A stretch of 64,000 nt of DNA. Origin: Myxocyprinus asiaticus. Taxonomy: Eukaryota > Chordata > Actinopteri > Cypriniformes > Catostomidae. This document shows, one piece after another, positions 53,682 through 64,000 of the stretch (its first letter is position 1; each line of letters starts with the position of its first letter). The translations under genes and the position numbers were made by a program. The notes below the pieces were generated by a model. That model searched no databases and was not told the origin of the DNA. It worked only from the letters and a program-made list of their open reading frames with translations. The stretch covers positions 37,951,001 to 38,015,000 of the forward strand of contig NC_059365.1 of NCBI RefSeq assembly GCF_019703515.2, read 5' to 3'.

Positions 53682-56600
53682 CTATTTGATGGGTGAGAAA
53701 GCACAGGGGAACATGAGTTTATTCTTCTGTGACACCAGGTATGCAGCACTTTCCCTTACTGCAGAAAAATAAAACATAAAAATGTACAAAATTAAAGGTG
53801 CTTTCATATAGTAGTCAAATTATTGTTTGTACACTCAGAGTCATGAAACATGAGCAGAACGATTTTGTGTGTAAATTGTTGGTAAAACCATTCTTTAAAA
53901 AAAGCAAGCATGGTTTCACAAACAATTTACACAAAAATTTTGTTTAACCCTTTAAGCTCTGAAGGTGTTTTTAAAGATTTACTGTTTGAGTGGCATACCC
54001 AAAATTAAAGGATTACTTAACAAAAAAACAAAAACAAGGAGGGTCAAGGGTTTGGTATCATTGTAAAGAAAACTTTTCAAATGTTTTAATGATATAGATT
54101 ATGATAAATTCTGAGACTCTCATACTAAAAAAAAAAAAAAAAAAAAATCAAAACAATTAAGCCAAAACGTTACTTTTTTCCTTATTTTTCTTATTTTACA
54201 TTATATATCTCTGGGTGTAAATAAGGTGGCTCCGAAAAACTGCTTTTGTTTTGTTCCCAATCATGTCAACTCTGAGAAAATATTTGTGTTGATACAACAA
54301 AGCAATCAAATGTTTAACATTACAAATATAATTTATCATAGTGTACAAAAATGTCTCCATGTGTCCAAAAGCCTCTCCAAACAAATAAAACATAATAATT
54401 GTACATAAGAACTAAATACACAAACACAACAATAACTCAAGGTTTGCATAGCACACAGACATGATTTTAGTAATGAGATTTCACAGAATGAGTGCCTTTT
54501 GACTCAATGAGTCTGCATCATGGCGCCATCTCCTGGTGGCCATAGGTAACGTTGTGCTTCGTGTGGATTATCTAATGATTTATGCATCTGATTACCTTGT
54601 GTGTGGGCTTGTTTGAAAGATAATCAGCTCCTCTAATTAATGGTATGCAATATTTTATGTTCCGTATATTTTCGCTTATAACTTCATGAAAAATGCAGCA
54701 TATAAGCAACACCAACATAATTGTCAAAGACATATACTTAGCATTTACTCACAATATTTTTGTCTGTGAGTAAAACAAATTTCAAATTACAAATGTCTGC
54801 AAATGTTTAAAGCACTTGTTATGTTTTGGTCATAATGCCTGCATGCATTGGAAAGTAGAGCTTCTAAACTTTCAAACGATACCTGTTTTGTGTTGGTCAA
54901 GACTGTAGTTATTAATATATTGACGATTATTTATTTTTTCCTCGCGGCCCGCTGGCGGGCCCATCCAAACTTAAAGGGTTAAACCAGTAACAAAGAACTG
55001 AAGTGAAATACATTGAGATAAAATGACGTCAAGTCTCAGTCAAGTCAACAAAGGCAAGGCAAAATAGCTCAGAATGCTCTCATAATGGCAGTATGATACT
55101 ATCTGCTGTAATAAGCCACGTTTAATGTACCTGCTGCAACCACTCTGACATCTCCATGAGATTTATGCCGAATCGCTGCTCGCTCGTCTGCACTCTTGTA
55201 CCACCATAAAACATGCACTGCACACAAAACACAAACGTCAGAATACCGTTTATAAAAACAATTTGGAATCTTTCCATGATATTCATTAATACTGTCACTA
55301 CACTTGACATTATTCATATATTAAAATTATTATATAGGTTACAGCTGTGAAATAAATATGAAGTGAATGTTTTTTTGTGGGATAAAAGTTAATCTAAAAC
55401 ATATCTGCTTACTGTCTTGTCTGCACTCACCTTGATTGAGCTGTCCAAATTCAGAGTGAAAAACCCCCACTGAATGAGTGTACCCTGATCCTGTGTGGGT
55501 CCCCACTGCCGCCTGAAACGCCGCACCCCACACCGCCGGGCCACCCGGCTTCATCTGGAAGGTGGCCAGCTCAAACACTCCTATAGATGATTATACTTTA
55601 ATTACACACTAAAAACCTTTTTAATTATTCCTCCTAGATTGTCTGAAAAGTGTGCATTCATTTGTTTTGTAAATGATAAAACTTTTCTGCATATTTGAAA
55701 ACAGTCTGTTAATAGCTATGTTTTTGGTGATGAACACATTTTAAAGGTTATTTGTATCTTTTTTCAATGTTAAAATATTTTCTCCTATTACAGATTAACC
55801 CTTGAATGAAGTTCATTAATTTATAAATGATGCTATAAAAATAGTAACAAAGAAGTAGTTATGGGTCCATTTGACCCGGTTCATATAAAGACTTATGAGA
55901 AAGCTGTAATATGCCAGAAAATGTGTACTTTAAAATTGTAATGCAGTGCCAAAACATTAACAAAATGACACCAGAGCCTAAAGCTAGAACAACAGAAACC
56001 AATATCAATATGATGTTTTGGCCATGATGGGAATTAATGTGTTTGTGTGTGTGTGCATGTGGTTGAAGTAAAACCTGACCCACACACACCCACACCTACC
56101 CACACATACACAAACACACATGCATGCATATAAGCACACACACACACAAATAAATACTGTACATAAACATATTGGAGCATTTACTTTATATAAAATCAGT
56201 CAATTTTACATTTGTAAATAAGAGTAAGGAGTTGGCAAACCTGGCATCCAATTAAAGAAAAGAGATTGGAGGTGTGGGTTAGAGCTACTTTGACCTATAA
56301 AAAGCACTCAAACACTTTGAGTTTGCTATTCACAAGGAGCATCTGCTGATGTGGACCATGCCTCGCAAAAAAGATCTCAGAAGACCTACAATCAAGAATT
56401 GTTGTTTTGCATAAAGCTGGATAGGGTTACAAAGTTTTCTGGAAGGGCTTAGATGTTCATCCGTCCACAGTTAGACAAATTGTCTATAAATTGACAATTT
56501 AGTACTGTGGCTACTCTCCCTAGAAGTGGCCGTCCATCCAAGATTACTCAAAGGGCACACCGCAGAATGCTCAATGAGGATAAAAAGAAACTAGAGTGAC

Positions 56601-58929
56601 AGCTAAAGACTTGAAGGAAACATCTCTGTTCATGAGTTTCTATATGGAAAACATTAAACAGGCATGGTGTCCATGTCAGGACACCAAGAAGGATGCCACT
56701 GCTTTCCAACAAAAACATTGCTGCGTGTCTGAAGTATGCCATAGACCACCATAACACTCCACAGCGCTACTGGGAAAATGTTTTGTGGACTGATGAAACT
56801 AAGGTTGAATTGTTTGGGAAGAACACGCAGCACTATGTATGGTGTAAAAAGGCACCACATTCCAACATGAAAACATAATTTCAATGGTGAAGTACGGTGG
56901 AGGGAGCATCATGATTTGGGGCTGCTTTGCTGCATCGGGGCCTGTGCCGCTTGCCATCATCAAGGGAAAAATGAATTCCCAAGTTTATCAAGATATCCTA
57001 GTAGAAGAAGGTTCAGCAGATGTTGGGTGATGCAGCAGGACAATGAAACATAGAAGTAAATCCACTACAGAACTACTTCAAAAAAAGAAAATCCAACTTT
57101 TGGAGTGGCCCAGTCAGAGCCCAGACTTTAACCCAACAGAGATGCTGTGGAATGACCTCAAGAGAGCCGTTAACACCAGACATCCTAAGAATATGGCTGA
57201 GCTGAATCATTTCTGTAAGGAATAGTGGTCCAAAATTCCTTCTGAAAGTTGTGCAGGTTTGATCAGCTACCGGAAACGCTTGGTTGAGGTTACAGCACTG
57301 TGAATGTTAATGGGACGTGTTCTATAAAGACATGAAAGATTATCATTTTTTTGTGTGTCGTTAAGAATAAGCCTTTAGACCAAAAGAATTTTAAGACCAC
57401 AAGAAAGTTGAATTACTGAAGTGTGTCCAAACGTTTGACTTGTAGTGTATATGATAATTCCATCAACCGCATATAGTTCTCACCTCCCTCTTTGGGTGGC
57501 TTCTGAATTTTACTCCAGGGTACGAGGTATGTGACTTCATTATCCTGAGAGCTCAGCATTGGCATTGCTTTAGAGATGTACTGCTCAATCCAGCAAGGGT
57601 CCTGAGCCAAGGATGCCCGCACAGATGCCCGCTGGGCGTAGCTGTCTAAACAACATCACAGCAATGGCAGAAAAAGAGGGGTTACTATTATGGGGTTCTA
57701 TGCAGAGTTGTACTTTGTCTTAAGAAATGTTACATTTAATAAACACATAATATCTTTGAGGCAATACAGTAAAAAACTATTTCATTCCTTTTGAACTGGC
57801 AAACTTTGATGATAAAAGGTGTGTGGAGTGACGAGGACCATAATCCGTACTTGGGGTCAGGTGCCCTAGTGCATTCATTTAAGTGTTTAATTGCATTAGA
57901 ACCCTATAAAGCATAGAATAGACGTCTAATAATTTAATAGCCATGCTGAAGTTCTCACCATACTTCCAGATGTGGAAAACCTGATTGAGACCCCCATATT
58001 CCACAGTCCAGTAGCCAATAAGCTCTGAGTGGGCAGTCCGCAGGTGGATCTTCTCATTGGTCAGTTTGAGGAAGGCAGTATTGAGATGAGGCTGGATTGA
58101 ATAGGTGCGGAACTCATAAAAGGTTTCGTGTTGCTGCTGTGGTCCAGTGGATATTGATGCCCTGGGCTGCTCAGGAAATAGAAAACAAGCTGTTAGTGAC
58201 ACCAAGTGTTCATTTCTGATATTGAACTGCTGCCTTGACAATACATTTGCACTTGAATCTATATGTGATTAACTGAGATGCAAAACATGCAATATTTGAG
58301 GCTGGTGTTGACACTGCAGCACCATTAGAGTGGAACTTCATAATATATGATGTATGTACATGATCCACAATCAAAGGAATCATTAGAATCTTGTGATATG
58401 GTGGATTTCACAAGGAAATACGTTTAAATAAGCTTCTTAAAAAATAAAAAAAGTCAAGAGTCTCTATCCAAACCATCATGATCTGTACAGCACATTTAAA
58501 AACCTAGAAAATGCTGTCTCATGTTAAAGATAAACTACAAATGTTTACATTCTGCAAAATCACACTGGCTATACTGACTGAAGTACAGAGGTCAAACTCT
58601 ATCCAGTAAGGTCCCAAATCTTATATGCAATATGCCTACATCCATCTTTTTTCTTTCTCAAAACAAGGCAAATCAATACTTAACTGAGTATCACAAACCA
58701 TACGCAAGGGCATAGTCATAACATAGGAACTAGGATAGAGTATTTATATGATCTATATTATAGGGATATTCTATAAGCCGGCTAATTTAATAGTTTCTAT
58801 TTTGATTACTAATTTCAGCTGGTCTTCTGCAATGTTCAAAGGCGTTTGTAATTTCTGACATTGTCAAGTAATGAACAATAACAGGGGAGTTACATGATAA
58901 ACATGTTTGACAATGGGGGGACGTTCACT

Positions 58930-58998
<69 letters not shown>

Positions 58999-59236
58999 AT
59001 CATCAATTTAATCACTTTTAAAGTTGGTCCTGCGCAGAAAACTGACGCAAATGAAAAGATTTCAGTTGTTGTTGACAAATTGTAAATCAAATAAAACGTA
59101 GTACTGACGATTAAAGTGTTAAACAATATAAACTCACCGCAGGTCGCTTTTTCAAAGAGAGAAAGCGCTCTGTGAGAAAAGCCGCTTTCCGAAAGGCGCT
59201 TCGTAACTGAGTTATTTTGTTCATTGTGAGTGTCAT
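53682..59236 (-). CDS. nipsnap3a: NIPSNAP3A-like mitochondrial protein (complete, 6 exons)
   Basis: Exons in transcript order: 59236-59138, 58166-57959, 57645-57484, 55580-55431, 55217-55131, 53758-53682; total 783 nt, 260 residues (human 247). All junctions are GT-AG and every codon split joins correctly. The first exon gives a basic N terminus (MTLTMNKITQLRSAFRKAAF), which looks like a mitochondrial presequence; an alternative ATG lies at 59224. Family stretches are HLRTAHSELIGYWTVEYGG, VFHIWKY, NEVTYLVPWSKIQKPPKEG, ELATFQMKPGGPAVWG, VHVLWWYKSADERAA and the C-terminal SPIK. NIPSNAP proteins have two ferredoxin-like (DABB) domains; family members act in mitochondrial quality control, but the exact role of 3A is not settled. 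The gene is tail-to-tail with abca1, as in human. Exon 2 could start 3 nt earlier. Confidence 0.95.
53948..54978. mobile_element. TTAA-flanked non-autonomous element, 1.0 kb
   Basis: CCCTTTAAG and CTTAAAGGG are the inverted tips, with TTAA on both sides (53944-53947 and 54979-54982). Lies in the last nipsnap3a intron. No coding capacity recognised. Confidence 0.65.
56280..57452 (+). pseudogene. Tc1-like transposase relic
   Basis: Scattered matches to Tc1 transposase in several frames: MPRKKDLRRPTIKN (~56358), HNTPQRYWENVLWTDETKVE (first Asp region, 56748-), HYVWCKKAPHSN, SIMIWGCFAASG, and SPDFNPTEMLWNDLKRAV (third acidic residue). Frame shifts and a damaged second-Asp region make it non-functional. 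The right tip (GTGTCCAAACGTTTGACTTG, near 57421) is recognisable; the left tip is not. It lies in a nipsnap3a intron, opposite in strand. Confidence 0.85.
58930..58995. repeat. (CA)n microsatellite
   Basis: About 33 CA units in nipsnap3a intron 1. Thr-His and Cys-Val frames on the two strands are artefacts. Confidence 0.97.
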
Positions 59237-59363
59237 AATGCAACTACTGCAGCGCGATTGACAAGCCAAGTCAGACGTGCAGTTCTGAACGAAGTGCACT
59301 GAGTACGGAAGCCGAGAAGTTATACCCAATGCGCCGCATATTGGCACATAAACTTGCTTTTTG

Positions 59364-60399
59364 CAGTTTTTCTCAATCGCTTTGGCTCAATTCTCGAATG
59401 AGAATCATTTTATTTATTTTTTCAAAACAATAAGTTCAAATCTCTGAACAATTATTTTCATGTTCACACCAGATTTGAATTTCTTATTCATTTAAGCAAA
59501 TTGCACGTGTGTGCAAAAGAGTAAGTACAACTGTCTACAATTTGCACAATAACTAAATGCACATGGCTTGCTGGTCAAAACTGTTGATTCTCAGTGAAAT
59601 TGTCATACTCTTCACAGCTTCTAAACACTCTTTCATTGTGTGAGACATCACATGCAAAATGATCCATTCAATTATCAAAATCTGTCAGACATACAGTACA
59701 TATTCCATAAATATCTATGACAGGGAATGTTTTTTCATTGTTGCATTTTTTTTTTTTTTTTTTTTTTTTGTGCATGGATGTCATCTTGTGGCAATTTTCT
59801 GTTCATTATATATGACTTTACATGTAAGAAATGTGTAAAAATGGACATGCAAATGTGAATTTTCTGTTTACATGTAACACATTGATACAGAAATAAATTT
59901 ACTGTATACATACAAATGTGCATATCCTTTCTCTGTGTAATACAGTGCTGTACAGTATTGACTTTTCCCAGTAAGCTTTTACCTACTGTTTGAAATCGGT
60001 ATCTAAAAAGCTCAGTGTGATACACAATAGCATTCAGCTAGACAAAACTGACATTCTTGTATAGTACAGTAAGCAGTCAGTGTCAATAAAAATGAACCTT
60101 GTATATAACAAACATTTCCAGGGTTGACTGCCATGGTGAAAAAACATCTAAACATTTTGACCAGTACGGCTCACATGATGACAAAAAAAAAACCTTTTCA
60201 TTTGGTGGCACTGACCAATTTACTGTCACAATAACTAGGTTTTGAAGCATGAATTAAATGTTTTGGGTGAGTTACTGCATTTTGCAGACATGCAATAGAG
60301 TTGTGATATCCCATGAAACAGTTGTGACAATTGCACTTACAGTTTACAGAATGTTAAGACCGTTTCAAAAAAATGAGCCAAAGCAATTGAGAAAAACTG
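59364..60399. mobile_element. non-autonomous DNA transposon with CAGTTTTTCTCAAT ends
   Basis: The left tip CAGTTTTTCTCAATCGCTTT is inverted at the right as AAAGCAATTGAGAAAAACTG, with matching TGGCTCA / TGAGCCA inside. About 1.04 kb. It begins 128 nt upstream of the nipsnap3a start codon. A poly(T) run lies near 59744-59769. Class not determined. Confidence 0.8.
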
Positions 60400-60618
60400 T
60401 AAGATATCAGACAGTTTGTACAGTTGACTATATTTATGAAAGCATTTAACACACATTAAACGTATATATTATTTTATTATATTTCATAGATTAAAAACTA
60501 GATAGGTGTGTCAAGACAAACTTTGATGTTGACTTGAAAAAGCCTAGTACTGAAGATTAAAATAGTAAAAGCTTGAAAAGGCCCAAAAGAACAAAAAGAA
60601 GAAAAAAAAATTATCAGA

Positions 60619-60630
60619 CAGACAGACGGA

Positions 60631-60664
<34 letters not shown>
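60619..60664. repeat. (GACA)n(GATA)n compound microsatellite
   Basis: GACA and GATA tetranucleotides alternate in blocks. Confidence 0.9.
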
Positions 60665-60665
<1 letters not shown>

Positions 60666-60759
60666 CAGCTTAAATGTCTTGTTTATTTATAAATAAAATA
60701 AATAATAATAATATTTAAAAAATAACCTTGCTTTGCGGGGGCCCCTGGTGGTTCGTTTT

Positions 60760-61490
60760 TACCATGAGCTAGAAATGGCCCTGAGTATAGCTCTGCTGAG
60801 AGATTAAGGCTACTTCATGCACTACTGAAAGAAGAAACTAAACTAGATCGAACCAGTATAGAGAGGGAAGTGGACAACCCAGACCTAAAACAACAAGACA
60901 AGAACATCAGAGTGTCTAGTTTGAGAAACAGACCCCCTCAAAGATCCTAAACTGGCAGCTTCAATGACTAGTACATGCCAAACAACAATTTCACCTACAA
61001 CACTGAAGAGAAAACTCTGGGATTCTGGCCTTTTAGGTAGACTTTCAAAGACACAGGCAAATAAGAAGAAATGGGTGGAATGTGCAAAAGAATAGAAAAG
61101 TGTGAGTGGTTAATGTTTAGATATGAGTATCATGGGATGGTTGAATCAAAGTGTGAGGGTTTGAGCTGTTGTTAGAAAATACATTTCATGAGAAGCACCT
61201 TACAAGTCAAAGACATCTCTAGTAAGTGCTGCAGAAAGCATGGGATAAAACTTGAATATCTAGAATAAACTGACTGATAGAATGCCTAAGGCATCATTGC
61301 TGCAAGTGGAGGACACTTGGATGAAAAGAAAGTTTGAAGAATGCAGCATTTATTTAATTGTCATTTTCAACATTATTAATGTCTTTGCTGTAATTCGTCA
61401 TGTCAACTACCCTGATACAGGTATACTGTACATATTGTTTTGTGAATTATTAACAAAAATTCCCCAGTCCTATTCATCCTGCTTAATTAT
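60760..61490 (+). pseudogene. degraded, internally deleted Tc1-like transposon relic
   Basis: Nucleotide text at 60905-61100 is recognisable as Tc1 transposase DNA-binding region (VSSLRN-type, then LAASMTS and TTLKRKL-like frames, broken by stops). 61200-61400 resembles the 3' end of the same gene and downstream sequence (GATAAAACTTGAATATCTAG, AATGCCTAAGGC). The DDE core is missing. Confidence 0.6.
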
Positions 61491-61959
61491 TCACTAACGT
61501 TTGATCATAATTATTATTACGCAATTGTTATCTGCATTCAAAGTTTAGTGGAATTCCATTCATTTAGCTTTGGGGCCAATAAACAGAGACCCCCCAACAC
61601 CCCCCACCCCCAGCCAAACCTGTTTTTGGGGACATTAAACAGGCCAGTGCATTTTGGATTGTGCTCAGCAATTTTTGGACAGACTGGAATGTTTATCCCT
61701 AATGAGACAATAGAGAGGCTCTGTTCACACTGTTGTTGACAGGGGATGGTGTGCCGGTAGGTGGGGCGAACAGCCATCAAAATATAAGCACCTCTTCTCC
61801 ACCTCTTCAAATATTACAGCACTCACAAACAAGCTGGTCAGTTGAGGGAAAGAAGTTATCAGGTTCATAAAGCATTACAAAGGAAAGGCCTTTTGACAGT
61901 GAAAGATACTTCCAGAATTTGCAAATCCAGATTTGTGTTTTGACAAACCTTTGAGCATC

Positions 61960-62620
61960 ATGACTGGAACAGCAGTGCTACTGATGAGCGTTTTCCTCCT
62001 TCTCTCTGCTGGTGAGTCAAGGTGATCCCTTTACTGTGATTCCTAAATTAGAATGGTATTATTGGAATGGGATACCACCAACAAAACCTATCTCTGCTTC
62101 TTCCAGGTGCAGAGGACAAATCAAGACTCTACCGAAGGGTAAGCGAACACTGGACCCTAGATATGACCCAACAGAAGATGAAGTGTAATTTGCAGTTAAT
62201 CACTGTGGATTGTGTGTGTTTATCTGATAGCCTGCATGTGGAGGTTTGAGTGTCAATCAAGCATGTCCTCTTAATTACTCTCCTGTGTGTGGAAATGATG
62301 GCATCTCATACGTCAATGAATGTGCCCTGTGTGTACAGAGAATGTGAGTCCATTTGTTTGCTTCATTCTAGGTAGTTTTACATATATATGGATAATAAAT
62401 TATTACATTTTTAACATTGCACTGAATTCTTGTAAAGACTATATCCCTTCACTAACAATGAAACATATTTATTTATTTTGCCCTTAATTTCTTATGCTGT
62501 CAGTAAGTAATTGAGCTGTAATGCTTGTATGGTTGCTGGGATGTTAAATCACTAATAGGATGTTTGTTTTTTAGGCACACTAATGCTGACATCTTGATTG
62601 TGAAAGAAGGGCGCTGCTGA
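61960..62620 (+). CDS. spink4: secreted Kazal-type serine protease inhibitor, SPINK4-like (complete, 4 exons)
   Basis: Exons 61960-62011, 62107-62138, 62231-62343 and 62575-62620 join to 243 nt, 80 residues, with GT-AG introns and consistent phase. Residues 1-19 form a signal peptide (MTGTAVLLMSVFLLLSAGA). The Kazal domain has six cysteines spaced C-x8-C-x7-C-x10-C-x2-C-x16-C, with core PVCGNDGISYVNEC. The P1 position (second residue after Cys2) is Leu, which predicts inhibition of chymotrypsin/elastase-type and not trypsin-type proteases. The C-terminal half (NECALCVQRM, KEGRC) resembles human SPINK4 more than SPINK1. The symbol is a best guess; another spink member is possible. Confidence 0.85.
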
Positions 62621-63085
62621 GGTGGAGAAATCCCTTACATCATCACTTCTCCTTTTCTTATCTATGTTCGTTAGAAGTGTTATTTGCTATGCACATCTAG
62701 ACCTGTTTTGCACTTAGGATGTCATCAGTATACCTATACAGATGTGTGCATGTTTTAAGTACTTAGCTGAATAATGATGTGTGTCAGTTTTATAATATTT
62801 GAGTGATCTAATCATTTACAGCTATTGCATTTACTGATTGCTCCCTTCAATTTATTTCTCATTTAATCAGTTTGGATTACATCGATGCTGTGCTGTCTTG
62901 CTGAGATATATTTAAGCTATTATTATTAGCCTATTATTATTATTCTGTAGGAGCTTCTCAGAGTGCAATATGTCAAGAGTGAGTGTTTTTGAGATACATC
63001 TCATTTTTCTATATATGGTAACAAGATCGTTTATACTTTTATTTTAAGATTTTGCTAATAAAATGAACCTACTGAGCTTCATTTA
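62621..63085 (+). other. 3' UTR of the Kazal inhibitor gene
   Basis: AT-rich sequence after the stop codon with AATAAA at 63057-63062. No repeat or further reading frame recognised. The rest of the interval up to 63777 is AT-rich, includes a short ATT repeat, and presumably holds the thg1l promoter. Confidence 0.55.
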
Positions 63086-63777
63086 TGTCTCATATTTCTA
63101 CAGTGTTAATTTGTACAATTTAATAGTTTTATCATATAATTGTTACATTGTTAAAATAGTTTTTTGTAAATAGATAAATAAGTACATTTTTAAAACTGGC
63201 ACCAAGACCAATAAGGTTGGTGCTAGAAACTTTATTCAGATGTTTTTGCAAGTTGAGCATGTTGTATAGTACATTTTTATCAGTAATCTTTGAATTTTCT
63301 TACGAAAGTACCAACGAAACATGTCGTTCCACCATAAATGGTATTTATAGCAAAGTGACCTTTTTATAAAAACACGACTGTTTCGTCATAAAGCAGCAGA
63401 TGTCCCGGCGGCGGAACTAAATTTTCTGACCTTTGTTTTGGGGGACTATTTTAACTGACGTACCAAAACAATGAACCGTTCACTCACATGTGAGTTTTGA
63501 CGCAAAACATTTCCGCTTCTCCAATTAACTTTTTATTTTTTATTTTATTATTATTATTATTATTATTTTATATCCTTTAATTAATTATATAAAGCGTTTT
63601 TAAAATATTGCGACAATAACTTTCTGGAAGTATTTATGAAACATGTTTATTAAAATTAATTTGCGACGACGAGCACTCTTGATGCAAGTTAGATAATACT
63701 CTCTCACTAATGTTTAGAAATAATAAATTAAAGGAATTTCAAGTAAGTAAACACCTCGTTTGTGCGCTATAATCCCT

Positions 63778-63962
63778 ATGCTGAGACTGTTGTCGTTAAA
63801 CGTTGGAGGTCTTACAGTGCACAGGACACCAAGTCATAAATTCAGTACAGCATCTGTCATGGCAAAAAGTAAGTTTGAGTACGTGAGAAACTTTGAGCTT
63901 GACGACACGTGTTTGAGAAACTGCTACATTGTGGTTCGACTGGATGGACGCAACTTCCATAA
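63778..63962 (+). CDS. thg1l: tRNA-His guanylyltransferase (THG1L), first exon only
   Basis: Adds the extra 5' guanosine to tRNA-His. Only exon 1 lies in the window; it ends at donor CATAA|GTAAGT. The ATG at 63778 gives a basic, hydroxyl-rich leader ([20 protein letters not shown]), consistent with mitochondrial targeting. The internal ATG at 63859 starts [16 protein letters not shown], which matches the catalytic core start of human THG1L. The metal-binding Asp of [10 protein letters not shown] corresponds to Asp29 of the core numbering. The rest of the gene is beyond position 64000. Confidence 0.9.
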
Positions 63963-64000
63963 GTAAGTCCATCTCTGTAATTAATAATGCTGGTAATAGG

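Noticed and set aside
58890..59243. Thr-His and Cys-Val repeat frames
   Set aside because: Produced by the CA microsatellite. The real coding piece is nipsnap3a exon 1 (59138-59236, minus).
1..64000. CRISPR arrays, operons, rRNA or phage-like genes
   Set aside because: None present; the window is vertebrate nuclear DNA.

Overview
This window is vertebrate nuclear DNA, almost certainly from a cyprinid (carp-family) teleost. The genes have many exons with GT-AG introns. The proteins are vertebrate ABCA1, NIPSNAP3A, a Kazal inhibitor and THG1L. The introns are full of DNA transposons typical of fish (Tc1/mariner, hAT, PIF/Harbinger, TTAA-flanked elements), a Penelope-like retroelement, and a tRNA-derived SINE of a kind I associate with carp-like fish. 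The cyprinid assignment is an inference from this repeat content.

Layout. (1) 1-384: abca1 promoter and non-coding exon 1, with a CACGTG E-box, a DR4 LXR-type element and a TATA box in the same order as I recall for human ABCA1. (2) 1834-51865: the complete abca1 coding region on the + strand. I assembled 46 coding exons by matching splice sites and reading phase. They total 6849 nt (2282 residues plus stop) without a frame break. The 3' UTR follows to about 53105 and carries two adjacent miR-33 seed matches. (3) 53682-59236: nipsnap3a on the - strand, six exons (783 nt, 260 residues), tail-to-tail with abca1. (4) 61960-62620: a four-exon secreted Kazal inhibitor gene (80 residues, spink4-like) on the + strand. 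(5) 63778-63962: first exon of thg1l (tRNA-His guanylyltransferase), running off the right edge.

How the genes relate. abca1 exports cholesterol and phospholipid to apolipoproteins. Its promoter (LXR element) and 3' UTR (miR-33 sites) both carry the expected sterol-feedback signals. NIPSNAP3A and THG1L are predicted to be mitochondrial, and the Kazal protein is secreted. ABCA1-NIPSNAP3A adjacency is also found in human (9q31), so this is conserved synteny and not an operon-like functional unit.

I found no clearly undescribed biological system. The best leads are: an apparently intact Tc1-family transposon (33035-34617) with ~200-bp inverted repeats about 98% alike; a hAT element whose 8-bp target duplication is the splice donor of an abca1 exon; a 21-codon uORF ending 2 nt before the abca1 start; loss of the two N-terminal palmitoylation cysteines known in human ABCA1; and three apparent exon fusions relative to human ABCA1.
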